Source: Promethearchaeota archaeon (GTDB lineage Archaea > Asgardarchaeota > Lokiarchaeia > Sigyniarchaeales > SOKP01). Taken from it: a stretch of 59,682 bases of DNA. The stretch lies in NCBI GenBank assembly GCA_030667705.1, contig DAOUVJ010000003.1, positions 1 through 59,682 on the forward strand. The letters are read 5' to 3'. Both the position numbers and the translations under genes were made by a program. The notes under the pieces are model-generated. The model worked only from the letters and a program-made list of their open reading frames with translations. It was not told the origin of the DNA and did no database searches. Below, piece by piece: positions 10,693 through 20,696 of this stretch; position 1 is the first letter of the stretch, and the number at the start of each line of letters is the position of its first letter.

Positions 10693-12120
10693 TTATATCC
10701 CCATTTCTTTAATTTTTTCCTGATTTGCTTGTACTTTTTCTGGGGTCAACTTGTACCACTTCCAAAAGACAAGAGCACCTATGATAACAAAGATTGCAGG
10801 AATAAGTGCCTGATGAAAATGTATGCCCCAAATTGCCGATTCTGGTTGATTTAAACCCAAAGTCTCGTCAAAACCAGTGAGCTCATGAACTATTGCAAAT
10901 GTGAGAGCTTGAATTATAATTCCTACTCGACCGAAAAATTGTTGAAATCCAGTATAAACTCCTTCTTCGCGCTTCTTTGTTGTTACTATTGCGTTATCAA
11001 TTACATCTGCCGATACCGGGAAAATCATTATCCAAAAACCTCCCATAGCTATTCCCCATAAAAACATCTCAAAAACTATTAACAGATAAATTCTATAAAA
11101 TGTTATTGGTATTGTAAAAGCAGCTAGAAGTAAACCAGAAATCAACATTACTTTTTTATTATTTTTGACTTTCTTTGAGTAACGGGTCCAAAAGGGTGTG
11201 GAAATTAACACTCCAACAAGAAATGCAGCAAATATTAAAGTGGTGGCTGATTCGTCCATTTTCAGGGAATATTTAACCGTGTATAGGACGGAAGCTTGCA
11301 TCGTTTCTACTAAAGACTGATAAAGCAGATAAAATATCATGAATGCTATGAATGGCGTCTGCTTCAATGCTGTCCACAGGCTTTTGAAAAAAGGAGTTAT
11401 TTCTCGTTCTTCCGTTTGAGAAGCCAAATAAAGATCAATTGTAGCCTGATCTTCGCGTGAACCTGGTATGGCTAACGCGAAACCAATAAACGTAATAATA
11501 GCTACTATTAGACCTTGAACAGCAAAAGAAGGGTAGTTTGTGATTCCACCTGTTGTTGTGGTTTCAAAGATTAAAGGTGGTAAAATAGAGCCTAAAGCGA
11601 CACCTACAACGCCTATCATAATATAGATACCACTGGCAGTTCTACGCTCCTGAACTGATCGATATTTATCAACGAATAACGACTGAAAGTTAACAAATAA
11701 TATTGAGTGAAACGTATCAAACAAACACGTAGTAAAGAGAAGCCAAGCGAACAAAATCCAAGCACCTGACACGGCATCATAAGTTGGTGGCGTAAATATA
11801 AGTATATAAGTAAAACCCCAGGGCAGCCCACCAAGTAAAATCCAGGGGAATCTTCGCCCCCATTTTTTAGTAAACTTGAAGGTTTTGTTCGTTAAATATC
11901 CAATAAGTGGGTCGTTAAACATATTATAAATCGCAAAAATAAAATATGCTAAAAATATCAACCAGACATTTAGACCTAATTCAGACTCGTAAAAAAAGAA
12001 ACAATAAGTTGTAAATGCTATTCTAAGAAGTTCTCTTGAAAATGAGTTGAATCCATATGAAACCATGCCCATTTTGCTATGTTTAATAACTAATTCATCT
12101 TTTTCCATATTATTAACCAA
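10693..12120 (-). CDS. GPH-family (glycoside-pentoside-hexuronide:cation) MFS transporter
   Basis: 'FNDPLIGYLTNKTFKFTKKWGRRFPWILLGGLPWG' signature, 475 aa. Confidence 0.9.
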   Translation of the reverse strand: MVNNMEKDELVIKHSKMGMVSYGFNSFSRELLRIAFTTYCFFFYESELGLNVWLIFLAYFIFAIYNMFNDPLIGYLTNKTFKFTKKWGRRFPWILLGGLPWGFTYILIFTPPTYDAVSGAWILFAWLLFTTCLFDTFHSILFVNFQSLFVDKYRSVQERRTASGIYIMIGVVGVALGSILPPLIFETTTTGGITNYPSFAVQGLIVAIITFIGFALAIPGSREDQATIDLYLASQTEEREITPFFKSLWTALKQTPFIAFMIFYLLYQSLVETMQASVLYTVKYSLKMDESATTLIFAAFLVGVLISTPFWTRYSKKVKNNKKVMLISGLLLAAFTIPITFYRIYLLIVFEMFLWGIAMGGFWIMIFPVSADVIDNAIVTTKKREEGVYTGFQQFFGRVGIIIQALTFAIVHELTGFDETLGLNQPESAIWGIHFHQALIPAIFVIIGALVFWKWYKLTPEKVQANQEKIKEMGI

Positions 12121-12301
12121 TTTTTATTTTTAAAATAAAATATTTAGTATTCTTAAATATTAGATACACCTCTTTTTATAGTTTTAAGTTTCCAATTAGA
12201 AAGTCCATTAACTTTGAGTAATTGAGATTAATTAATTTTAATTAGTCTAGGTCTTTAGTTAGATTGTATACTTATTAATCAAAAACAAGTGGAAAAAAAT
12301 C

Positions 12302-14008
12302 ATGAGTAGTCCTTCGTTTCTTTCTTTCGAACGTGTAAGAAATGCCATAATTGGGCGAAATTTTACATTTCGGACCCCATATGGAGTTCGTTTACTTACA
12401 TATGCCGATTATACAGCTTCTGGACGATCTTTAGAATTTATTGAACAATTTTTAATTAAGGTTCAACGAGAGTATGCTAACACGCATACAGAGGATGATA
12501 TTACGGGGCGTCACATGACCAGTCTCTTGCACCATGCTGAAGCTCTCATTAAAAAGGCTTTAAACGCTGAAGATAATTGTAGTGTAATATCAGTTGGAAC
12601 AGGGGCAACGGGAGCGATTTCAAAACTACAAGAAATTTTAGGAGTTAAGATCCATCCCGCCACAAAAAAATTGGCTTTAACACTAGTACCTGAGCTTGAT
12701 AACCTACTAACTCGTTTTAATGAGCGAAAACCCGTCGTGTTTATTGGTCCCTATGAACATCATTCAAACGATTTAATGTGGAGAGAAGCTTTAGTTGACG
12801 TAATAACAATACAGTTAACACATGAAGGATATTTTGACTTAGAAGATCTAGAATTGAAAGTCAGTAATCCTAAATTTAAAGATCGATTAAAAATAGGAAC
12901 ATTTTCAGCGGCATCGAATGTGACGGGTATTAAATCTCCAATTTATGAAATTGCACGGATCATGCATGAGTATAATGGTATTGCGTGTTTTGATTATGCT
13001 GCAAGTGCTCCTTATGTAAAAATTGATATGAATAAGGATGCTGAGTCCTATTTTGATGCAATCTATTTATCACCGCATAAATTTGTTGGTGGACCCGGGT
13101 CAAGTGGGATTTTAGTCTTTAACAATAACTTATATGACACCAATATAGCTCCAACTTGTCCCAGTGGTGGAACCGTTAAATTTGTTAGTCCAAAAGTAGC
13201 GGACTTTATAGATGATATTGAATCTCGTGAAAAAGCAGGCACGCCAGGTATATTACAAACAATTAAAGCTTTTTTAGCTATTGATTTAAAAGATGCTATC
13301 GGAATTTCAAAAATTGAAGAAAAAGAATTAGATTATATATCACGAGCCTTAAAAATACTCCAAAAAAATAAAAATATAGAAATATTAGGACCTATTGACC
13401 CACTCAATCGCATTTCGATCGTTTCCTTTAAGATCAAGCATAATGATAAGTACATCCATCCCAAATTAACCACTAATCTTCTCAATGACTTGTTTGGAAT
13501 TCAGAGTAGAGCAGGATGCATGTGTGCCGGTTCATATGGTCACATGCTTCTGAATCTTGAAGAAGAAGTAACCATAAAGATCCGTAAACTAATTAGTCAA
13601 AATATAAAGGGAATTAACCCGGGTTGGTGTAGAGTGAACTTCCATTATTTACATTCAGAATTAGAATTCCAATTTATTTGCGATGCCATTGAGTTTATTG
13701 CTGACCATGGAAAAATATTTCTTTCTGAGTATAGGTTTAATTATCAAACTGGTGAATGGAATCATTGCAAATTCAATAATAAACAAGGAGAAACCATACC
13801 AATCATAAAAAATGTTCTTGAAATGGAGCTTCGGAATTGTTTTGAGGGACCATTGATTGATCGCGAGTTAAAATTCGCAAGTTACATGAAAGAGGCTAAA
13901 AATATTATTAGTTCTCTGAAAGAGCCATCTAATTATGGAAAGTTTAAAAATCCCGTGGCAGAAGCACTTAGATGGTTCAACTTTGTCCACATTGAAAATG
14001 AGATTTGA
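12302..14008 (+). CDS. Class V aminotransferase / cysteine desulfurase-like PLP enzyme with C-terminal extension
   Basis: SPHKFVGGPGSSG PLP-lysine motif; SRAGCMCAG Cys region. Confidence 0.85.
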   Translation: MSSPSFLSFERVRNAIIGRNFTFRTPYGVRLLTYADYTASGRSLEFIEQFLIKVQREYANTHTEDDITGRHMTSLLHHAEALIKKALNAEDNCSVISVGTGATGAISKLQEILGVKIHPATKKLALTLVPELDNLLTRFNERKPVVFIGPYEHHSNDLMWREALVDVITIQLTHEGYFDLEDLELKVSNPKFKDRLKIGTFSAASNVTGIKSPIYEIARIMHEYNGIACFDYAASAPYVKIDMNKDAESYFDAIYLSPHKFVGGPGSSGILVFNNNLYDTNIAPTCPSGGTVKFVSPKVADFIDDIESREKAGTPGILQTIKAFLAIDLKDAIGISKIEEKELDYISRALKILQKNKNIEILGPIDPLNRISIVSFKIKHNDKYIHPKLTTNLLNDLFGIQSRAGCMCAGSYGHMLLNLEEEVTIKIRKLISQNIKGINPGWCRVNFHYLHSELEFQFICDAIEFIADHGKIFLSEYRFNYQTGEWNHCKFNNKQGETIPIIKNVLEMELRNCFEGPLIDRELKFASYMKEAKNIISSLKEPSNYGKFKNPVAEALRWFNFVHIENEI

Positions 14009-14201
14009 ACTATTTGTATAGGAGCTCATTTCTAACTCAATTTTAAATATTTTAATAAAAAAAGTAATTGATCTTTTCGGTTTCCTTATCTGTGCCATAA
14101 GATTATCACTTATGAATTTGAAAATACTTAAAAAATAAAATAGAAATATCAAATATGATTCTAAATTACTATTGATAATTATATTTTGGAGAATATAATA
14201 A

Positions 14202-15365
14202 ATGAATTCTAGAGAAAGAGTGAATGTGGCTCTCAACCATATGGAACCGGATAAAATTCCAATTGATTTTGGAGGAAATCAATCAAGTATTCATCTTAAA
14301 GCATACAAGAATTTATTAGAATATTTAGAAATAGAAGATAAAAACATTAAATTTGCAGATTTTGTACAACAAATTGCAGATCCATGTGAAACTATTTTGG
14401 AACGATTTAAAATCGATATTCGGTATATCCGTCCGATAGGTGGGATGATAAAGATCAATGAGATAGAACCTCAGTATGAGGGAAAATTCGTGGGTGTGTA
14501 TGATCAATTTGGAGTTTTCTGGGGGAATAATGCAGAAAAAGAAATTGATAATATTCTGTATTATGATCCAGTTATTCATCCTTTAGCTGACTTTAAATCA
14601 GTCCAAGAAATCAATAATTTTGATTGGCCGGATGGTAAAGATAAATCCCCTTTCAATGGTTTGCGTGAGAAAGCGAAGCATCTTTTTGAGACAACCAAGT
14701 ATGCTTTATCAGCACATCCTTCTGGATGTATTTATGAATATACGACCTTTCTTTTTGGATTTACTAAAGTTTTAAGATACCTTAGGACTAAACCAGAATT
14801 AATAATTGCTGCGATGGAAAATTTAACGAAATATTGGATTGATTACAATACAACATTTTTAGATGAAGTAGGAGAATATTTAGATGTCGTTTCCATTAAT
14901 GGAGATCTAGCTGAACAAGCTGGTCCTATAATGAATTTGAATATTTACACAAAAATGATCAAACCTTTCGAACTAAAGCTTTCACAAAAAGTACATGAGT
15001 TAGCTAGTGTAAAAATCAACTATCATTGTTGTGGCTCGATTCCCTTATTTATTCCTCATTTCGCAGAAATTGGATATGATGCGATAAATCCCGTTCAAAT
15101 CTCTGCATTTGATATGGAACCATGTTCTTTAAAAGAGCGTTTTGGGAAGAAAATCACATTTTGGGGAGGATTATGTAATAACCAAAAAACTCTACCATTT
15201 GGTACCCCAAAACAAATAAGAGAAGAAGTGAGGAAAAATTTTGATTGTTTGATGTCAGGTGGGGGGTATATTGCCTCAAGCATTCATAATATCACTGCGG
15301 AAGTCCCTCCTGAAAATATTGTAGCAATGTTCGATGCGGCAAATGAATTTAGATCTTATAAATAA
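14202..15365 (+). CDS. Uroporphyrinogen decarboxylase-like protein (MtaA/CmuA-type URO-D fold)
   Basis: N-terminal 'SRERVNVALNHMEPDKIPIDFGG', YHCCGS motif, C-terminal GGGYIASSIHNI. Confidence 0.85.
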   Translation: MNSRERVNVALNHMEPDKIPIDFGGNQSSIHLKAYKNLLEYLEIEDKNIKFADFVQQIADPCETILERFKIDIRYIRPIGGMIKINEIEPQYEGKFVGVYDQFGVFWGNNAEKEIDNILYYDPVIHPLADFKSVQEINNFDWPDGKDKSPFNGLREKAKHLFETTKYALSAHPSGCIYEYTTFLFGFTKVLRYLRTKPELIIAAMENLTKYWIDYNTTFLDEVGEYLDVVSINGDLAEQAGPIMNLNIYTKMIKPFELKLSQKVHELASVKINYHCCGSIPLFIPHFAEIGYDAINPVQISAFDMEPCSLKERFGKKITFWGGLCNNQKTLPFGTPKQIREEVRKNFDCLMSGGGYIASSIHNITAEVPPENIVAMFDAANEFRSYK

Positions 15366-15428
15366 GATCTTTTTAAATCAATACAATATTTTTCTACTTG
15401 TTTTTAATCTCTTCAAGATGTGTAGATA

Positions 15429-16295
15429 ATGAATTTCAGAATTTTCGATTGTCATCTTCATACCTATGGTACATTTCTAGGACGAAACAAGGATCTCATA
15501 ACTTATTTAGACGAGAATAATATAGAAAAAGCAGTTCTTACAACGATTAATCGAGCCGCTAAATCTAAAATATTCAATACAAATCCAGAGGAAAGAGAGA
15601 AAGATGGGCAAGAAAAAACAAATATCAATCAAGCTTTTGAAAATATGAGAAAATTAATGCCCAAATATCAATTGGATCATCAAGATGTTATAAGTATCTC
15701 AAATTTAGATCCTGAAAGATTTGTTAAGTTCTTTTGGTTCAATCCTAAATTTGATATGGATAAAGAAGATAAAAACTATAGAATATTAGAAGATCATTTT
15801 AAAAAAGGATTTTGTGGAGTTAAAATCCATTCGGGGATTAATCTCATTAAAATTCCTAGAGATATTAAAAAATTAGTTTCTTTCATGCAAGATTTTGATA
15901 AGCGTTTCCCTCTCTTCATTCATTCAACTCCAAAAACGTCCTATTTCGGAGGGGTTAGCTGCAAAGACATTGTAAATTTAGCAAGCAATAATCCAGAACT
16001 AACTATTATTATAGGTCATGCCGCTTTAGCGATGGAATACGCAATTGATCTCGGCTTGGCTTTAAAGAAATTTAAAAATGTTTTTTTTGAAACATCTTGT
16101 TCCATCCCATATGGTATTTTAAGTTTGATAAAAACTATAGGACCTGAAAGAATAATTTTTGGCTCTGATGCACCAGTGACTAATCCACTATCATTAGAAA
16201 TTGATAAGATTACTTGCTTACCCGTATCAAATGATATCAAGCAAGATATTTTTTATAATAACGCAAAAAAGTTATTTAACCGGTTTAACTGTTGA
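15429..16295 (+). CDS. Amidohydrolase-family metal-dependent hydrolase
   Basis: FDCHLHTYG, FCGVKIHSG, FIHSTPK, IIIGHAA, IIFGSDAPV. Confidence 0.85.
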   Translation: MNFRIFDCHLHTYGTFLGRNKDLITYLDENNIEKAVLTTINRAAKSKIFNTNPEEREKDGQEKTNINQAFENMRKLMPKYQLDHQDVISISNLDPERFVKFFWFNPKFDMDKEDKNYRILEDHFKKGFCGVKIHSGINLIKIPRDIKKLVSFMQDFDKRFPLFIHSTPKTSYFGGVSCKDIVNLASNNPELTIIIGHAALAMEYAIDLGLALKKFKNVFFETSCSIPYGILSLIKTIGPERIIFGSDAPVTNPLSLEIDKITCLPVSNDIKQDIFYNNAKKLFNRFNC

Positions 16296-16530
16296 GATTG
16301 AATCACAAATCATATAGCTCTATATATATTTAACCAATTAGTTTATCTCACTTTAAATTTTATTTTTAATTCTATAATATGCTATTCATTAATCTTAAAA
16401 TTGCATGATTGAATTAACATGTAAATGTCACCAAAATCCGACAATTATTTTTGATTTAATAATAACTTAAATAAAAGAGATCGTGCAAATATAATTAAGA
16501 ATTAATTTATTAAAATTAAAAGATGATAAC

Positions 16531-17079
16531 GTGAATTATTTAGGGGATAATAACAATTACGATGACGATGGATATTGGGACATCATTGAGGTATCAAAAG
16601 TCGACGACAAAATTATTAAGAGCCTATTAAATCATTTAAAAGATAATATCTCAGAAAATTTTTTCATTTCTTTTGAAAGTTTATTAAAAATAGCACGAAG
16701 AATCCCAGAATTAGAAATAAATAACATTATTAACGAATTAGATGAATCAGACTTGTTTAAACGAGATATTTTCAAATTTATCCTTAGTTACATCAAGGAA
16801 GAAAAAATTGAATATCATTTATTACCTCAATTATTCAATCCTGATTTCATAATACGTGCGAATATTATAATGAAAATTAAAGAGTATGACGATAAGAAAT
16901 ATATTAAATTTCTAATCCCCTTACTTGATGATCCAGATGATTCAGTACGCTGGAGCGTCATTAATTACTTAAGCATGCATAAAGATGACGAAATAATTTA
17001 CAAGAATCTTAAAAACCACATGAATTATGAATTAAATCCGATAATTCTTGAAAATTTAATTAGCCTTTTTGAAGAATAA
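16531..17079 (+). CDS. HEAT-repeat-like protein
   Basis: GTG start; 'YIKFLIPLLDDPDDSVRWSVINYLSMHKDDEII' HEAT-like repeat. Confidence 0.65.
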   Translation: MNYLGDNNNYDDDGYWDIIEVSKVDDKIIKSLLNHLKDNISENFFISFESLLKIARRIPELEINNIINELDESDLFKRDIFKFILSYIKEEKIEYHLLPQLFNPDFIIRANIIMKIKEYDDKKYIKFLIPLLDDPDDSVRWSVINYLSMHKDDEIIYKNLKNHMNYELNPIILENLISLFEE

Positions 17080-17166
17080 AAGATTATTTTCAATCTTCTT
17101 TATAAAACTTACACAGGAAGTATTATATTTCCTAAATATGTCGAAGTTTGTGAACTGACCTGTTAT

Positions 17167-17280
17167 ATGGTCGAAATTCCTTTTAATAACCTCTGGGGTG
17201 GATTGATTAACGGTGCTGTTTATGGTGTATTAGGATCGATGGGATATTTAGGTATTCGTTCGATATGGAGAAAGAAATGA
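17167..17280 (+). CDS. Possible small membrane protein (37 aa)
   Basis: MVEIPFNNLWGGLINGAVYGVLGSMGYLGIRSIWRKK*; below the supplied ORF length cutoff. Confidence 0.35.
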   Translation: MVEIPFNNLWGGLINGAVYGVLGSMGYLGIRSIWRKK

Positions 17281-17354
17281 AAAAATTAAATGTCGATAAA
17301 TTATCTATTTTTTAGTAAGAAAAGAAAACAATTAAAAAAGAAATCTTAGATTAA

Positions 17355-17373
17355 TAACATGTATATCATGTTA
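17355..17373. promoter_or_regulatory. Inverted repeat upstream of the small GTPase operon, possible operator
   Basis: TAACATG-tatat-CATGTTA (perfect 7-bp arms), followed by TGACT-ttca-AGTCA at 17377-17390. Confidence 0.4.
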
Positions 17374-17415
17374 AAGTGACTTTCAAGTCATATTTCTGAT
17401 ATTTCAGTCGAGGTA

Positions 17416-17427
17416 TTTATAAATTTT
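17416..17427 (+). promoter_or_regulatory. Archaeal TATA box for the GTPase gene
   Basis: TTTATAAATTTT about 17-28 bp before the GTG start. Confidence 0.5.
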
Positions 17428-17443
17428 TAATGGGTGTTCAATT

Positions 17444-17971
17444 GTGTCTAATTATGATTTTACATTTAAGGTTCTTTTGTTAGGGGATGCTAGCGTCGGT
17501 AAGACCAGTTTTACCAAGAGATACTGCTATAATATCTTCAATCCTTCTGAAAGGTTGACAATCGGGGTAGATTTTCATGTAAAAACAATTGATTTACACG
17601 GAAGGAAAATAAAACTCCAAATCTGGGATATTGGAGGTGAAGAACGATTTAGGTTCCTACTTCCAACATATTGTCTCGGAGCAAATGCTGCTTTTTTGTT
17701 ATATGACATTACTCGCCCACAAACTCTAGATAATATAAGCGAATGGACAAATATTGTCCGTCAAAAGGGAGGACCCGTTCCAATCATGTTAATTGGCTCG
17801 AAAATAGATCTTGAACCGTCTCAAAGAAACATACCTCGAGAATATGGAATTCAAATTGCTGAAAAACACAGCATGAATTCCTTTGGTGAAATTTCCAGTA
17901 AAACGGGACAAAATGTAACAAAAACTTTTGAAGTTCTCACTGAACTTACATTAGAAATGATGGAAAAATAG
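17444..17971 (+). CDS. Ras/Rab-like small GTPase
   Basis: GDASVGKTS (G1), WDIGGEE (G3), GSKIDL (G4), SSK (G5); no C-terminal prenylation Cys. Confidence 0.93.
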   Translation: MSNYDFTFKVLLLGDASVGKTSFTKRYCYNIFNPSERLTIGVDFHVKTIDLHGRKIKLQIWDIGGEERFRFLLPTYCLGANAAFLLYDITRPQTLDNISEWTNIVRQKGGPVPIMLIGSKIDLEPSQRNIPREYGIQIAEKHSMNSFGEISSKTGQNVTKTFEVLTELTLEMMEK

Positions 17972-17981
17972 GTGTGTATAA

Positions 17982-18941
17982 ATGGAAGAAAGTGAATTTT
18001 TAGCTATCAGTTCTTTGTTTGACACAATTGGTGTCATCGAAAAAGGGATTGAAAGAATCTATCATTATCTTCTAAAAAACAAACGTATAGATAACCTGAA
18101 AGAAGTATCATCTAATTTTGGATTAACGTTAAAAAGAGGTTATAAAGTTTGTTCAATGTTAAATGAATTAGAGTTAGTTCAAATTTACGATCGTCCAATG
18201 AAAATCCACCTCTCTACACCTGTGCTTCCTCTGTGGCAAAAAATAGTAAATAATAGGATTGAGGAATTATCTCATCAATTTCAAGAAAAAAAGGAGAGAG
18301 CGGAATTTGCTTTAGAAGAATTTCTTAAATCATATAATATAAGGGAGGATTCAACCCAGGAGTTCGTTGAATTTGTCAATTATGACCTCAATAATTTTGC
18401 TGAAACATATTCTGCTTTTTTAGCAGAAAAATCATGTCAAATTGCACTAGGTATAAGATATGATAATGACTTGATATCTTTAGTTAAACAGAAAGGCATT
18501 GAAGGCATCCCGATAGAAATTAACTCATCCATTCGTAATGGAATACTAAAAATCAAGGAAAATCTTAAATCTTTAGATATGCGCGTTATATTCAATGCGG
18601 AAATAGTTAAAGATCTATTATTGAGTAAAGAATTTGAAACTTTATCAAAATATTTTGAACAATTTGATTTAATATTCAAAAATATAGATATTCATGTTAC
18701 TCCTGATGATTTCAGCAATTTCATGCTTACTGACAGGGAACTGATTCAACCTAGTTTCGATCCCTCTAATAAATTGATTGGTTCTTATCTCTCAAGGAAT
18801 AGTACGATATATAAGATATTTGATGATAAATTTAATGAGCTATTTGAAAATGGAATAAAAATAAAACAATTCTTGAAGGAACAAGATATCAAAATCAGAG
18901 ATCTGAATCAGGCTCAACTCTTTGTATTGTGTATTCTATGA
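17982..18941 (+). CDS. TrmB-like HTH domain regulator
   Basis: N-terminal HTH-like segment (IYHYLLKNKRIDNLKEVSSNFGLTLKRGYKVCSMLNELELVQIYDRP) plus long sensor-like C-terminus; starts 10 bp after the GTPase. Confidence 0.6.
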   Translation: MEESEFLAISSLFDTIGVIEKGIERIYHYLLKNKRIDNLKEVSSNFGLTLKRGYKVCSMLNELELVQIYDRPMKIHLSTPVLPLWQKIVNNRIEELSHQFQEKKERAEFALEEFLKSYNIREDSTQEFVEFVNYDLNNFAETYSAFLAEKSCQIALGIRYDNDLISLVKQKGIEGIPIEINSSIRNGILKIKENLKSLDMRVIFNAEIVKDLLLSKEFETLSKYFEQFDLIFKNIDIHVTPDDFSNFMLTDRELIQPSFDPSNKLIGSYLSRNSTIYKIFDDKFNELFENGIKIKQFLKEQDIKIRDLNQAQLFVLCIL

Positions 18942-18965
18942 AAAAAAAAAGAGAATTGTGAAATT

Positions 18966-20513
18966 TTAGGTGTTTTCAGGTTTTTGTTGTCTTAATAAAG
19001 CTTTTCTAAATTTTTCCAATTGTTGGCGCGGAGTAACAGTCAGGCGTACATAAGGTTTTAACTTCTTTTTAATACCAAACAAGTATTTAGCGATATCTTT
19101 TAACTTTTCTGTGTCATATCGCATCATCATGGTAATTGTTTCCATTTGAGGAGAACCTCCTCCATGAATACCAGCTACTTGCATTAATCCGCCTAACTCA
19201 CTTACAGCAAGGGTCTCTATACCTTTAAAGCATTTATATATGTTTTCGGTTTTTACTCTCGGGTTTCTTTTCAAATATTTCATTGCAAGTTCTCCTACTT
19301 CTTCGTTGAAAAAAGAACCTTCATAGGGTAAAGTTGCTATAAGACCTCCAGATAGATCGGCTAATATTTTATATTCTTCGTAAATCATTTCTCCTGCTAG
19401 TCTTCTTCCTGCATTAGTTAATATCTCATCCGGCACTTGTGTTCCTGAAGGTGCTTTTTCAGAATGCTTTGCACTTGATTCTCCTGCAGCAAAAACTAAT
19501 TCTGCTAAACCTATTAAATGAGAAATTTTATCCTGAGCATGACTCGTTTTTTCTATTCCATTATATTCTGCAACTAAAGCAGAAGCACTTGCAATTACTT
19601 CAGATGTGGCAGGTTTACAACCAGTGTAACTATGTCTATGATAATGAGCAAACATCAATGCAAGAAATCCAGCATAAGGAGTTTCTCGAGGGTTTCCGTG
19701 ACCATTCATGAATATTCTCTCATTTGGCACGAACACATCATCAAAAATTATAAAAGTTTCACAATCTCCTAATTTTGATGTCGGAATATCGAATACCTTA
19801 CTTTCTTTTACCCACGCGGGTCTAGTTAGGAGCTTAACCCCCTCCCAATCAGCTGGTAAAGCAAAAGCAACAGCATAGTCTTTATCATCTGGGCTCATGT
19901 ATCGACCCGGAACCACAATTATTTCATCAGCATATGCAGTATTCGTAATATTGATTTTACAACCTCTCACAATTATTCCATCTTCTTTAGTTTCTATTAC
20001 GCGAAGATATTGATCGGGATCCTCTTGTTGAAAAGGTCTTTTGAGTCGGTCTCCTTTAGGATCAGTTTGCGCACAACTGGCAACAAAATCTTTCTCCTGA
20101 AACATTTCCATGTATTTTAAAAATCTTTGATAGTACTCCGTGTGTAATGCTTGATCCATTTCGTAGGTAATAACTGAGAGAGCATTTAATGCATCAATGC
20201 CCATGCATCTCTGAATGCAACCTCCTACTCGATGACATAATCTGCGAGTCATGAGTTGCTTTTTGAGCAAATCTTCTTCACTTTGATGAATGTTAGTAAA
20301 TCGATTTATTCTATTACCCGTGATATGGCTTTTAGTGACGCATAAATCTTCCCATTCAGGATCGTGCGCTTTATCAAAAGTCTCTTTTATGATAAACATG
20401 CCACCCTTCAACCGAGGATCGGTACGATCGACTTTTTCATCACCAATATAGATGTTTGGTTTCATTTTTTTTAGATCTTCAACATATTGTTCGAATGTTC
20501 TCATATATATCAT
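18966..20513 (-). CDS. 4-hydroxybutyryl-CoA dehydratase-family protein (divergent paralog 1)
   Basis: CIQRC and HRHSYTGCK cluster-ligand motifs; TDPKGDRLKRP; C-terminal HGGGSP. Confidence 0.88.
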   Translation of the reverse strand: MIYMRTFEQYVEDLKKMKPNIYIGDEKVDRTDPRLKGGMFIIKETFDKAHDPEWEDLCVTKSHITGNRINRFTNIHQSEEDLLKKQLMTRRLCHRVGGCIQRCMGIDALNALSVITYEMDQALHTEYYQRFLKYMEMFQEKDFVASCAQTDPKGDRLKRPFQQEDPDQYLRVIETKEDGIIVRGCKINITNTAYADEIIVVPGRYMSPDDKDYAVAFALPADWEGVKLLTRPAWVKESKVFDIPTSKLGDCETFIIFDDVFVPNERIFMNGHGNPRETPYAGFLALMFAHYHRHSYTGCKPATSEVIASASALVAEYNGIEKTSHAQDKISHLIGLAELVFAAGESSAKHSEKAPSGTQVPDEILTNAGRRLAGEMIYEEYKILADLSGGLIATLPYEGSFFNEEVGELAMKYLKRNPRVKTENIYKCFKGIETLAVSELGGLMQVAGIHGGGSPQMETITMMMRYDTEKLKDIAKYLFGIKKKLKPYVRLTVTPRQQLEKFRKALLRQQKPENT

Positions 20514-20696
20514 TCCACTTTATTTTATATAGTAAATTGTTTATGAAAATAAATTCCCATTTATTAATTTTCTAATTTTTCATTGTTTTTTTTTTAATTA
20601 GAAAAATAATAACATTTATAATAGATTTTGATGAAGTAATACAATCATTAATCAAAAAATAAATTTACCTAAAAAGTTATTAATAGCTGAACGGAA

